Shown in pieces: positions 1 to 7,937 of a stretch of 29,832 bases of DNA; positions within the stretch are counted from its first letter, which is position 1, and the number at the start of each line of letters is the position of its first letter. This DNA comes from JBOGEB01 sp050743125 (lineage in GTDB: Bacteria > Actinomycetota > Nitriliruptoria > Euzebyales > Egibacteraceae). Position numbers and translations under genes: made by a program. The stretch is taken from the NCBI GenBank assembly GCA_050743125.1, contig JBOGEB010000030.1, positions 1 through 29,832 on the forward strand. Direction: 5' to 3'. A model generated the notes under the pieces. That model did not search any database. It saw nothing but the letters and a program-made list of their open reading frames with translations, and was not told the DNA's origin.

Positions 1-24
1 ACGTGTTTGAGATTGTTGTGGGAG

Positions 25-95
25 GTCGCGTCGCGTCGGGTTCCGCTCGCGAAGAGCCTTTTAGGTCGGAGCCTCTTTCCGGGACGCGACGCGAC
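25..95. repeat. Inverted repeat, 13-bp perfect arms
   Basis: Arms at 25-37 (GTCGCGTCGCGTC) and 83-95 (its exact reverse complement) enclose 45 nt that can itself fold through short AAGAG/CTCTT pairing. It lies beyond the murA stop codon, in non-coding sequence at the window edge. Neither side carries a clear T-run, so it is not a textbook intrinsic terminator. It could be the 3' structure of the murA transcript, a structured RNA or a repeat end; the function is unknown. Confidence 0.5.
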
Positions 96-137
96 CGACT
101 CGTCAAGCCATCGTCGTATGTTTTTGTTAGAGCTGTT

Positions 138-193
138 GCGGTTTCGGCGGCCAGGGGCTGGGGGAGTCCCCCATAGACGGCCACTGAAACCGC
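138..193. repeat. Nested hairpin downstream of murA
   Basis: Fifteen-base arms at 138-152 and 179-193 match at 13 of 15 positions as an inverted repeat. Inside them a second stem pairs GGGGG at 160-164 with CCCCC at 168-172 around a 3-nt loop. It starts about 50 nt past the leftward murA stop, which suits a transcript-end structure, but no U-tract follows on the minus strand. I see no gene in 1-244. Confidence 0.5.
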
Positions 194-244
194 GCTCCGC
201 TTCGCTTCGCCCGCGAGGCAAGGCCGCGATTCTCCAACACGTGC

Positions 245-1570
245 TCAGCCCCTGACGACCCGCTCGATGGCGACGCCCATTGCTTGGAGCCGGGGGACGA
301 CGTTGCCGTAGCCGCGCTCGACGAAGTCGGCGCCGCGGAGCTCGGTGGAGCCTTTGGCGACGACGGCGGCGATGATGTAGGCCAGGCCGGCGCGCAGGTC
401 GGGGACGGTGATCGTGCCGACGGCGCGCAGGTGGGACGGGCCTTGGATGATCGCGCTGTGCGGCCAGGCGGAGGAGTTGAAGCGGCAGGGCCCGCCACCC
501 AGGCAGGTGTCGTACACCTGGGTCATCGCGCCGAGCTGGTCGAGCACGGACAGGTAGCCCAGCCGGTGCTCGTAGACGGTCTCGTGCAGGACGGACACGC
601 CGTCCGCCTGGGTGAGCACGACCGCGAACGGCTGCTGCCAGTCGGTCGAGAAGCCGGGGAACACGTCGGTCTCCAGCACGCAGGGGCTCAGGCGGTCGCG
701 GCGGAAGAACCGCATCGTCTGCGGGCCCTCCAGCTCGAAGCCGCCGCCGGCCTTGGCGAAGTAGGACAGGAAGTTGCCGAGGCTGTCCGGGCGGGCGCCC
801 TCGACGATGATCTCGCCTTCCGAGGCGGCGGCCAGGCACGCCCAGGAGGCGGCTTCGATGCGGTCGCCGAGCACCTGCATCTTCGTCCCGCGCAGGTGCT
901 CGACGCCCTCGATCACGATCTCGCGCCCGGGGCGGGTGAAGATGATCGCGCCCATGCCGCGGAGCATCGTGATCAGCTCCATGATCTCCGGCTCGGACGC
1001 GGCGTTGCGGATCACGCTCCGGCCGCGGGCGAGCGACCCCAGGTAGAGGCAGGTCTCCGTGGCGCCGACGCTCGGGTAGGGGAGGCGGATGTCCGCGCCC
1101 CGCAGCGCCCCGTTGCGCTGGGCGAGGTAGCCGGCCTCGGAGGACTCGACCCGCGCGCCGAACGCCTCGAGCGCCCCGAGGTGGAAGTCGACCCCCCGCT
1201 TGCCGATCATGCACCCGCCGACCAGCGGGACCGCGACCTGGTCGAAGCGGTGCAGCAGCGCTCCCAACAGGAGGATCGGGATCCGGTTGCTGCCCGAGTG
1301 CGGCAGCGGCACGTCCCCGGCGGCCAGGCCCTGCGCGTCGATGCGCATCTGGCGCTCACCAGCGCTTTCGACCAGGACGCCGACCGCGCGCAGCATCTGC
1401 GCGGTGATGTCGACGTCGCCAATCGGCGGAACGTTGGTGAGCGTCGTCGGGCTGTCCCCGAGAAGCGCTGCGACCATCGCCTTCGTCACGAAGTTCTTCG
1501 CGCCGAGCGCCGTGATGCGCCCACGGACCGGGTCCCCGCCGGTGATCTCGTAGACCAGCTCGCTCGCCAC
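245..1570 (-). CDS. murA: UDP-N-acetylglucosamine 1-carboxyvinyltransferase (MurA family)
   Basis: MurA transfers enolpyruvate from PEP to UDP-GlcNAc, the first committed cytoplasmic step of peptidoglycan synthesis. The 441-residue product has the N-terminal GAKN motif (Lys25), the catalytic-loop sequence GGCMIGKRGVDFH with Cys120 in the place of the PEP/fosfomycin-reactive cysteine, and a late STDWQ motif holding the conserved Asp. I chose the GTG at 1570 because AAAGGAG lies about 7 nt upstream; the frame stays open to 1633 without a comparable site. It is slightly longer than typical MurA (about 420) because of an extra Cys/Gly-rich stretch (DTCLGGGPCRF) in the C-terminal third. A divergent paralogue is possible, but the family assignment is firm. 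Confidence 0.86.
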   Translation of the reverse strand: MASELVYEITGGDPVRGRITALGAKNFVTKAMVAALLGDSPTTLTNVPPIGDVDITAQMLRAVGVLVESAGERQMRIDAQGLAAGDVPLPHSGSNRIPILLLGALLHRFDQVAVPLVGGCMIGKRGVDFHLGALEAFGARVESSEAGYLAQRNGALRGADIRLPYPSVGATETCLYLGSLARGRSVIRNAASEPEIMELITMLRGMGAIIFTRPGREIVIEGVEHLRGTKMQVLGDRIEAASWACLAAASEGEIIVEGARPDSLGNFLSYFAKAGGGFELEGPQTMRFFRRDRLSPCVLETDVFPGFSTDWQQPFAVVLTQADGVSVLHETVYEHRLGYLSVLDQLGAMTQVYDTCLGGGPCRFNSSAWPHSAIIQGPSHLRAVGTITVPDLRAGLAYIIAAVVAKGSTELRGADFVERGYGNVVPRLQAMGVAIERVVRG

Positions 1571-1596
1571 TTGCAGGCTCCTTTGCCTCTTGAACC

Positions 1597-1630
1597 CCGC
1601 AGACGTATCGGGGAGGCCCGATCCCTGCGG
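1597..1630 (-). promoter_or_regulatory. Hairpin in the murA 5' leader
   Basis: A two-part stem pairs 1597-1602 with 1625-1630 and ATCGGG at 1607-1612 with CCCGAT at 1617-1622 around a GAGG loop. It ends 27 nt before the murA GTG and lies in the 173-nt gap after the upstream minus-strand gene. It may be a weak terminator for that gene or a leader structure for murA; no U-tract is present. Confidence 0.35.
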
Positions 1631-1743
1631 CAAGGGACTGTGCCCCGGCTCGCGAGCGTACTGCCGTCAGGAGCGGCCTCACGCCATCTCCGGGCACGGC
1701 GCGGTGCACCATCGGCCAGGGCTGGCCCGCCGGCTGCGCTGGG

Positions 1744-2286
1744 TCAGCAGGCGGGGGTGGCCACACCGGGACGCGCGGGGAGGGCGTCGCCCGCGGTGGG
1801 GTTGACGTACACCGTTCCGTCGAACGCCCGCACAGGGATCCGCCGCAGGGAGCGCTCGCCTCGGTGATCGCTGAGCAGCCGGCCGTCCAGCCCCCAGACC
1901 GCCCCGGCGGCCGACTCGAGGTGGGCTGATGCGGCACAGTAGGCGACGGGAGCGGCAGGGGCGGCGAAGGCCCGCAGATCGCCGTCAGCGCGGACGATCA
2001 GCGCGCCGTGGTCGAGTCCGCCCGCGGGCAGGACGGTCACCCGGTCGACCAGGCTGAGTGGGCCGGCGGCCTCCCAGGGCGGCGGCGGGGGTGACGACCA
2101 GGTCGACAGGAAGACCGTCCCGGCGACGGCGATGACGGCCGCGGCGGCGAGGGCGGCCAGTGGCCACCCCAGGCCCATCCGCCCACGGAGCACGATCTTG
2201 CGCGCCCGCTTGGCGGCCCGCTGGGGCAGGTAACCGCTCGGGCCGTACTCTGCGTGTGCGCTGTCTGCGCCGCGCTTCTGATCCAT
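1744..2286 (-). CDS. Membrane-anchored protein with Rieske-like C-terminal domain lacking cluster ligands
   Basis: This is a 180-residue protein with a basic N-terminal cytoplasmic segment, one transmembrane helix at about 41-61, a Pro-rich linker (SSPPPPPW) and an extracytoplasmic domain at 75-165. That domain has the beta-strand pattern of a Rieske fold (GGLDHGALIVRADGDLRAF early, then RRIPVRAFDGTVYVNP at the end). The paired CxH...CxxH cluster ligands are not there; only Cys117 and His122 lie in the expected region. Function is unknown; a structural remnant of a bc-complex Rieske subunit is an inference. The ATG at 2286 is used because the open frame further upstream runs antisense through the next gene. 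It is divergent from the B12-binding gene. Confidence 0.6.
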   Translation of the reverse strand: MDQKRGADSAHAEYGPSGYLPQRAAKRARKIVLRGRMGLGWPLAALAAAAVIAVAGTVFLSTWSSPPPPPWEAAGPLSLVDRVTVLPAGGLDHGALIVRADGDLRAFAAPAAPVAYCAASAHLESAAGAVWGLDGRLLSDHRGERSLRRIPVRAFDGTVYVNPTAGDALPARPGVATPAC

Positions 2287-2316
2287 GTTCTCGCAAGCCT
2301 TCGCCTTGGTCTGGGC

Positions 2317-2322
2317 TATGAT
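2317..2322 (+). promoter_or_regulatory. Possible -10 element for the B12-subunit/sucCD operon
   Basis: TATGAT matches the bacterial -10 consensus at five of six positions, in the 102-bp gap between divergent genes and 67 nt before the GTG at 2389. No convincing -35 hexamer is seen at 16-18 bp, so this is a weak call. Confidence 0.25.
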
Positions 2323-2388
2323 CGCACCGCGCGCGTGGCAGGTGGCCAGACAGCGAAGTCTGTTCCGCCCGGACGAGGAGACGCAACG

Positions 2389-2784
2389 GTGGCCATTCGC
2401 GTGCTGATCGCGAAGCCTGGGCTCGACGGCCATGACCGGGGGGCGAAGATCGTGGCGCGGGCGCTGCGCGACGGAGGGATCGAGGTCGTCTACACCGGCC
2501 TGCACCAGACCCCCGAGCAGATCGTCGAGGCCGCGCTGCAGGAGGACGTGCAGGCCGTCGGCCTGTCGATCCACTCCGGCGCCCATATGACGCTGTTCCC
2601 CAAGGTCGTGCGCCTGCTCGCTGAGCGCGGGGCCGACGACGTCGTGGTGTTCGGCGGCGGGATCATCCCCAAGGCGGACATCCGCGCGCTCAATGCGCAG
2701 GGTGTGGCGGCGATCTTCACGCCCGGCGCGCGCACGACCGACATCATCGACTGGGTCAAAGCGAACGTACGACCTCGCGAGTGA
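2389..2784 (+). CDS. Cobalamin-binding subunit, methylmalonyl-CoA mutase C-terminal type
   Basis: This 131-residue protein is a free-standing B12-binding domain of the kind forming the C-terminal part or small subunit of methylmalonyl-CoA mutase. It shows the base-off/His-on motif DxHxxG at Asp13-His15-Gly18 (GLDGHDRG), then GLSIHSGAH and VFGGGIIP, which contact the cobalamin nucleotide tail. The GTG at 2389 is supported by GAGGAG 8 nt upstream. It is followed after 22 nt by sucC and sucD, so the operon could carry methylmalonyl-CoA to succinyl-CoA and then succinate with ATP/GTP formation. The catalytic subunit is not in the window. Ethylmalonyl- or isobutyryl-CoA mutase small subunits look similar and cannot be excluded. 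Confidence 0.88.
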   Translation: MAIRVLIAKPGLDGHDRGAKIVARALRDGGIEVVYTGLHQTPEQIVEAALQEDVQAVGLSIHSGAHMTLFPKVVRLLAERGADDVVVFGGGIIPKADIRALNAQGVAAIFTPGARTTDIIDWVKANVRPRE

Positions 2785-2806
2785 GGAACCCGGTTAGGAA
2801 CCCGAC

Positions 2807-3961
2807 ATGGACTTGATGGAGCACCAAGGCAAGGCGCTGTTCCGCCGGCTCGGCATCCCGACCACCCCGGAGGGCGGGGTCGCGGCCAGCGCCGACGAGG
2901 CCGAGCGGCTCGCGCGCTCCTTCGGCGTCCCGGTCGTCGTGAAGGCCCAGGTCCGCAGCGGCGGGCGAGGCAAGGCGGGGGGAGTGAAGCTCGCCCAAGA
3001 CCCTGCCGCCGCCCGTGAGGCTGCCGAGGCGATCCTCGGCCTGGACATCGGCGGTCACCTGGTGGGCCAGGTGCTCGTCGAGCCCGCCAGCGACATCGCG
3101 GCGGAGTACTACCTGTCGATCATTTACGACCGCGTAAGCAAGGGCTACAAGGTGATCTGCTCGGTCTGTGGCGGCGTCGAGATCGAGGAGGTCAACCGCC
3201 GCAGCCCCGAGCAGGTCGCCAAGGTCGACGTCGACCCGACCAAGGGCCTCGGGCGTCTGGCGGCGGTGCGGATCGCCAGCCAGGCCGGTTTTCCCCCGTC
3301 GGTCCAGGAGCAGGTCGCGGCCCTCCTCGTGCGGCTCTACGCGGGGTTCGTGAGCTGCGACGCGACGCTCTTCGAGGTCAACCCGCTCGTCCTGGAGGCC
3401 GACGGCCGTCTGTGCGCCCTCGACGCCAAGGTTTCGATCGATGACAACGCGCTGTTCCGCCACCCTGACCTCGCCGCGTTGGGCGGTGCCGACGCCGCCG
3501 ACCCGCTGGAAGCGAAGGCGAGGCAGCTCGGCTTGCAGTACGTCAAGCTGGACGGCGACGTGGGCGTGTTGGGCAACGGCGCCGGGCTGGTGATGTCGAC
3601 CCTCGACGTCGTCTCGCAGGTGGGCGGCCGGCCGGCGAACTTCCTCGACGTGGGCGGCGGCGCGGACGCCGGCACGATGGCGGCCTCGCTGTCGCTCGTG
3701 CTGTCCGACGTCCAGGTCCGCGCTGTCCTGGTGAACATCTTCGGTGGCATCACGCGCTGTGACCTGATCGCCCGGGGGATCCTCGACGCGTTGAAGCGTT
3801 TTGGTGACGTCCCGCAGAAGCTCGTCGTCCGGCTCGACGGGACGAACGCTGGGGAGGGCCGTCGGATCCTCGACGAGGCCCGGCACCCGAACATCGTGCC
3901 GGCCGAGATGATGATCGAGGCCGCCGAGCTGGCCGTGGCGCTGGCAGGGGGTGCGGCGTGA
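2807..3961 (+). CDS. sucC: Succinyl-CoA synthetase, beta subunit
   Basis: The beta subunit of succinate-CoA ligase supplies the ATP-grasp nucleotide site and CoA-ligase interface in the TCA cycle. The 384 residues match the usual length. The N-terminal ATP-grasp part has VVVKAQVRSGGRGKAGGVK (about 46-64), the middle has LFEVNPLV (metal/nucleotide contact), and the C-terminal ligase domain has GNGAGLVMSTLD and NIFGGITRCD. The ATG at 2807 has an AGGAA site 7-8 nt upstream. The stop codon overlaps the sucD GTG (GTGA), indicating translational coupling. The upstream B12-binding subunit points to use in propionate or methylmalonyl-CoA metabolism as well as the TCA cycle. Confidence 0.96.
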   Translation: MDLMEHQGKALFRRLGIPTTPEGGVAASADEAERLARSFGVPVVVKAQVRSGGRGKAGGVKLAQDPAAAREAAEAILGLDIGGHLVGQVLVEPASDIAAEYYLSIIYDRVSKGYKVICSVCGGVEIEEVNRRSPEQVAKVDVDPTKGLGRLAAVRIASQAGFPPSVQEQVAALLVRLYAGFVSCDATLFEVNPLVLEADGRLCALDAKVSIDDNALFRHPDLAALGGADAADPLEAKARQLGLQYVKLDGDVGVLGNGAGLVMSTLDVVSQVGGRPANFLDVGGGADAGTMAASLSLVLSDVQVRAVLVNIFGGITRCDLIARGILDALKRFGDVPQKLVVRLDGTNAGEGRRILDEARHPNIVPAEMMIEAAELAVALAGGAA

Positions 3962-4875
3962 GCATTCTCATCGACGGAGAGACCCGCGTCGTCGTTCAGG
4001 GCATCGGCAGGCAGGGCACGTTCCACTCCCGCCGGAACCAGGCGTACGGCACGAAGATCGTCGCCGGTACGCACCCGCGCAAGGGGGGGACCACCTGGTC
4101 CGAGCTTGGCGTCCCGGTCTACGCGACCGTCGCCCAGGCAGTCGAGCGCGAGGGTGCGACCTGCTCGATGATCATGGTTCCCGCGCCGTTCACGAAGGAC
4201 GCGATCCTCGAGGCGTACGAGGCGGGCATCGCGACGATTGTGTGCGTCACCGAGGGCGTGCCGGTCCACGACCTGGCCGTCGCCTACCACACCCTGTACC
4301 CCCGGCTGCCGGACGGGACGTTCGTCAAGGACGGGCGGCCGACGCTCATCGGCCCGAACTGCCCTGGCGTGATCTCGCCCGGGAAGGCGAACGTCGGGAT
4401 CATCCCCGGCGAGATCACGAAGCCGGGGAGCGTGGGCCTCGTTTCCCGGTCGGGGACGCTGACCTACCAGATCATGCACGAGCTGCACCTGGCCGGCGTC
4501 GGCATCTCGACCTGTGTCGGCATCGGCGGCGATCCGATCGTCGGGTCGGACTTCCTCGACGTCATTCCCCGAATGGTCGCTGACCCCGAGACCGAGGCGA
4601 TCGTGCTCGTGGGCGAGATCGGCGGCACCGAGGAGCAGCGGGTCGGCCGGTGGCTCAGCGCGCACGCGCCGGACACGCCGGTCGTCGCCTACGTGGCCGG
4701 GTTCACCGCTCCGGTGGGCAAGCAGATGGGCCATGCCGGCGCCATCGTCAAGCAGGGCGGCTCGGGTGGCGAGACGGCCGTCGACAAGAAGGTCGCGCTG
4801 GAGGCCCTCGGCATCGCGGTGGGCACGAACCCGACCGAGACCGCCGCGCTGATGATCGACCGCCTCGGCCGCTGA
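3958..4875 (+). CDS. sucD: Succinyl-CoA synthetase, alpha subunit
   Basis: The alpha subunit binds CoA and carries the phosphohistidine intermediate. In the 305-residue product the CoA-binding Rossmann domain is N-terminal (VVVQGIGRQGTFHS), IGPNCPGVISPG lies at about 131-142, and the active-site His is His259 in GKQMGHAGAIV. Length is slightly above the usual 290-300 through a short insertion near 112-126 (YPRLPDGTFVKDG). Translation starts at a GTG overlapping the sucC stop by 4 nt. The stop lies only 5 bp from the stop of the convergent PAQR gene, leaving no room for a separate terminator. Confidence 0.96.
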   Translation: MSILIDGETRVVVQGIGRQGTFHSRRNQAYGTKIVAGTHPRKGGTTWSELGVPVYATVAQAVEREGATCSMIMVPAPFTKDAILEAYEAGIATIVCVTEGVPVHDLAVAYHTLYPRLPDGTFVKDGRPTLIGPNCPGVISPGKANVGIIPGEITKPGSVGLVSRSGTLTYQIMHELHLAGVGISTCVGIGGDPIVGSDFLDVIPRMVADPETEAIVLVGEIGGTEEQRVGRWLSAHAPDTPVVAYVAGFTAPVGKQMGHAGAIVKQGGSGGETAVDKKVALEALGIAVGTNPTETAALMIDRLGR

Positions 4876-4880
4876 ACAAT

Positions 4881-5561
4881 TCAGAGCACGTAACGCCAGA
4901 TCGTCAGGTAGTGCGCGGCGCTGCCCGCGACGACGAGGAGATGGAAGACCTCGTGGTAGCCGAACCAGGCCGGGAAGGGGTCCGGGCGGCGGGCGGCGAA
5001 GACGACACCCCCAAGGGTGTAGAGCACCCCGCCGAGCACGATCAGCCCCGAACCCTCCCACGGCAGCGCGCTGATGATCTTGGTGAACGGGACGACGGAG
5101 AGCCAGCCCACCGCGATGTAGCCGAGGGTGCCGAGCCAGCGGGGGGCGCACAGCGGCGAGACCGCGATCGCCGCACCGACGATCGCGACGGCCCAGGCAC
5201 CGACAAGGCTCCACAGGCGCCAGTGCCCGTCCAGCGTGTGGAACCCGATCGGCGTGAACGTCCCCGCGATGAACAGCTGGATCATCGCACCGTCCCACCG
5301 GGAGAGGACCTCCCGGGCGCGGGCGCCCCAGCGGGGGAGGTGGCAGAGCGCGCTGGTGGTGTAGAGCCCGACCAGGCAGACACCGAAGACCGCCACCGAG
5401 ACCCGGGCGGGTGGGCGGTCGTGCACCGACCGCCAAAGGACCCACGCGCAAGCGAGGGCCAGTGGCGTCATGGCCCCGTGGAGCCAGCCGCGCAGCACCG
5501 GGATGCCCTCTGGGCGCGCGAACCAAGTCCAGCGGCTGGGTGGCACGGGCGTCGATGGCAC
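4881..5561 (-). CDS. trhA: PAQR/hemolysin III family membrane protein
   Basis: This is a 226-residue integral membrane protein with seven predicted hydrophobic segments. It carries the PAQR signatures: SALCHLPRWGARAREVLSRWDG after helix 2, IAGTFTPIGF, and GYHEVFHLLVVAGSAAHY at the C-terminus, which together supply the Ser/Asp/His metal-binding set of this hydrolase-like fold. Bacterial members (hemolysin III, YqfA/TrhA) are linked to membrane lipid homeostasis; the substrate is unknown. It is divergent from purN and convergent with sucD. The ATG at 5561 leaves a 107-bp shared promoter region with purN. Confidence 0.9.
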   Translation of the reverse strand: MPSTPVPPSRWTWFARPEGIPVLRGWLHGAMTPLALACAWVLWRSVHDRPPARVSVAVFGVCLVGLYTTSALCHLPRWGARAREVLSRWDGAMIQLFIAGTFTPIGFHTLDGHWRLWSLVGAWAVAIVGAAIAVSPLCAPRWLGTLGYIAVGWLSVVPFTKIISALPWEGSGLIVLGGVLYTLGGVVFAARRPDPFPAWFGYHEVFHLLVVAGSAAHYLTIWRYVL

Positions 5562-5668
5562 AGCTCACCTCCCGGCGTCGATGGTGGTTTGCTCGCATCC
5601 AGTGTGACCGCCGCGCGGCGTCACGCAACCGCTTGCCGCTCCCGCCGGCGGTGGCATGATCCGACGCG

Positions 5669-6268
5669 ATGCAGCATGCCAAGCGGATCGCGGTGCTCGT
5701 GTCGGGTGAGGGCACGAACCTCCAAGCGCTGCTCGACGCAGACAACCTTGGTGGACAGATTGTGCTCGTCGGCGCTGACCGGCCGGACGCCTACGGCCTG
5801 GTCCGCGCGGAGAAGGCGGGCGTCGACACCGTCCTCGTGCCGTTCGGCGAGTACGGCGTGCGGGACGAGTGGGACGCCGAGCTGTTCGTGCGCGTGGCCG
5901 AGTACGCACCGGACCTCGTCGTGCTCGCAGGGTTCATGCGGATCCTTCACGCCCGCTGGGTCGAGCGCTGGCCGCTGCTCAACACCCACCCCGCGCTGCT
6001 GCCGTCGTTCCCGGGCCCCCACGCGGTCCGCGACGCGCTGGCCTACGGGGTGAAGGTGACCGGCGCGACGGTGCACTTCGTGATCGAGGAGGTCGATGCC
6101 GGCCCCATCGTGCTCCAGGAGCCGGTGAGGGTCGAGCCCGGCGACACCGAGGGCAGCCTGCACGAGCGCATCAAGGCCGTCGAGCACCGGCTTCTGCGTG
6201 AGGCGGTTGCGCTGTTCTGCTCTGGCGTTCTGGAGGTCGAGGGACGAGTGGTGAGGCTGAAGCCGTGA
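5669..6268 (+). CDS. purN: Phosphoribosylglycinamide formyltransferase
   Basis: PurN transfers a formyl group from 10-formyl-THF to GAR, the third step of purine synthesis. The 199-residue protein has the phosphate-binding VLVSGEGTNLQALL (9-22) and the catalytic triad Asn105, His107 (LLNTHPALLPSFPG) and Asp143 (EEVDAGPI). The ATG at 5669 has no strong Shine-Dalgarno, which suggests a short or leaderless transcript. The stop overlaps the purH GTG start (GTGA), so the pair is translationally coupled. folD downstream would supply the folate cofactor used by both enzymes. Confidence 0.96.
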   Translation: MQHAKRIAVLVSGEGTNLQALLDADNLGGQIVLVGADRPDAYGLVRAEKAGVDTVLVPFGEYGVRDEWDAELFVRVAEYAPDLVVLAGFMRILHARWVERWPLLNTHPALLPSFPGPHAVRDALAYGVKVTGATVHFVIEEVDAGPIVLQEPVRVEPGDTEGSLHERIKAVEHRLLREAVALFCSGVLEVEGRVVRLKP

Positions 6269-7809
6269 CCGAGGGGCTGGCGACGATCAAGCGGGCGCTG
6301 CTGAGCGTCTGGGACAAGACCGGGCTGGACGAGCTGGCGCGCGGCCTCCACGAGGCCGGCGTCGAGCTGATCTCCACGGGCGCGACCGCTCGCGCGGTCC
6401 GCGAGGCGGGGGCGCCGGTCACCGAGGTGAGCGAGGTCACTGGCTTCCCCGAGATCATGGGCGGCAGGGTGAAGACCCTCCACCCCGCGATCCACGCGGG
6501 CCTGCTGGCTGACCGGTCGAAACAGGGGCACCGGGCCGCGCTCGCCGAGCACGGCATCGCCGGCATCGACCTGCTCGTCTCGAACCTCTACCCGTTCCGC
6601 GAGACCGTGGCCTCGGCGGGCGTTGCCCCGGCCCAAGCCGTCGAGATGATCGACATCGGCGGGCCCGCGATGACCCGTGCCGCGGCGAAGAACCACGCCC
6701 ACGTCGCCGTGCTTGTCGACCCCGCCGACTACGGTGACCTGTTGGCGGAGCTGCGCGCCCACGGCGGGGTCACGTCGGCGACCCGCGCGCGGCTCGCCGC
6801 GAAGGCGTTCGCCCGAACCGCCGCCTACGACGCCGACATCGCCGCCTGGATGGCTCGGGACGAGCCGTTCCCTGCGCGGTACGGGCCGGTGTACGCCAAG
6901 GCGCACGACCTCCGCTACGGCGAGAACCCGCACCAGGGGGCCGCGTACTACGTCGAGCGCGGCGCTGGCTGGGGGCTGGGCTCGGCCCGGCAGCTCGGCG
7001 GCAACCCGCTGTCCTACAACAACCTGCTCGACACCGACGCGGCCTGGGCGGCGGTGACCGACTTCGACTCACCGTGCGTGGTGATCGTCAAACACACGAA
7101 CCCTGCGGGGCTCGCGGTCGCCTCATGTCTTGCCGACGCGTACCCGCGCGCGCTCGCCGGTGATCCGCTCAGCGCGTTCGGGGGCATCGTCGCGGTGAAC
7201 CGGCCGCTCGACGAGGCGACCGCTCGGCAGATCGTCGAGGTGTTCACCGAGGTCGTCGTCGCACCCTCGTTCTCCGACGGGGCGCTGGAGACGTTACGGA
7301 CCAGGCGCAAGCTCCGCCTGCTCGAGATCACGCGGCCTGACCAGCCGGGACGGCGGCTCGTGACCCGCACGGTGAGCGGCGGGCTGCTCGTCCAGGAGGC
7401 GGACGTCACCCCGGAGGAGCCCTCGAGCTGGACCGTGCCCACGGCGGCAAAGCCCGACGACGCGACGTTCGCCGAGCTCGCGTTCGCCTGGACCGTGTGC
7501 AAGCACGTGAAGTCGAACGCGATCGTGCTCACGCGCGACCGGGCGGTCGTCGGCGTGGGAGCGGGCCAGCCGTCGCGCGTGGACAGCGTGCGGATCGCGA
7601 TCGTCAAGTCGGGGGGGAGGGCTGGCGGCTCGGTGCTCGCGAGCGACGCGTTCTTCCCGTTCCGCGACGGCCCCGACCTCGCGCTCGACGCGGGCGTGGC
7701 CGCGCTCGTCCAGCCCGGCGGCAGCGTCCGCGACGCCGAGACCATCGCTGCCTGCGACGAGCGCAACATCCCCATGGTCCTCACCGGCCGCCGCCACTTC
7801 CGCCATTAG
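6265..7809 (+). CDS. purH: Bifunctional AICAR formyltransferase / IMP cyclohydrolase
   Basis: PurH catalyses the last two steps of IMP synthesis. The 514-residue product is full length. The N-terminal MGS-like cyclohydrolase domain has RALLSVWDKTG, STGATA and GGRVKTLHP (66-74). The AICAR transformylase domain has RYGENPHQGAAYY, SYNNLLDTDAAW and the catalytic Lys-His in KHTNPAGLAV near residue 276. The GTG start at 6265 overlaps the purN stop. It ends 128 bp before the stop of the convergent GT4 gene; that gap holds no recognisable gene. Confidence 0.97.
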   Translation: MTEGLATIKRALLSVWDKTGLDELARGLHEAGVELISTGATARAVREAGAPVTEVSEVTGFPEIMGGRVKTLHPAIHAGLLADRSKQGHRAALAEHGIAGIDLLVSNLYPFRETVASAGVAPAQAVEMIDIGGPAMTRAAAKNHAHVAVLVDPADYGDLLAELRAHGGVTSATRARLAAKAFARTAAYDADIAAWMARDEPFPARYGPVYAKAHDLRYGENPHQGAAYYVERGAGWGLGSARQLGGNPLSYNNLLDTDAAWAAVTDFDSPCVVIVKHTNPAGLAVASCLADAYPRALAGDPLSAFGGIVAVNRPLDEATARQIVEVFTEVVVAPSFSDGALETLRTRRKLRLLEITRPDQPGRRLVTRTVSGGLLVQEADVTPEEPSSWTVPTAAKPDDATFAELAFAWTVCKHVKSNAIVLTRDRAVVGVGAGQPSRVDSVRIAIVKSGGRAGGSVLASDAFFPFRDGPDLALDAGVAALVQPGGSVRDAETIAACDERNIPMVLTGRRHFRH

Positions 7810-7937
7810 GTGTCGCGGTGGCCGGGCGCTCACGAGACGTTGGGCTGTCGGTGCGTGGCGGCGCTGGCGGCATCACCGCCCAGTTGGAGGACATGCAGGC
7901 CGTGGCCAGGCGATCGGCGCCAGCATCCCGATGCGCA

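Noticed and set aside
1..244. Possible tRNA or short coding gene at the window start
   Set aside because: No cloverleaf with a proper T-arm and acceptor stem could be drawn, and the short open frames there have no ribosome site or motif.
284..1867. 527-codon open frame on the plus strand opposite murA
   Set aside because: It is antisense to a well-supported murA, rich in low-complexity Asp/Arg/Gly and without family motifs; GC-rich DNA commonly leaves such frames open.
7810..7937. Coding potential in the gap between purH and the GT4 gene
   Set aside because: The plus-strand frame here is a shifted continuation past purH with no motif or start signal; the gap separates convergent genes.
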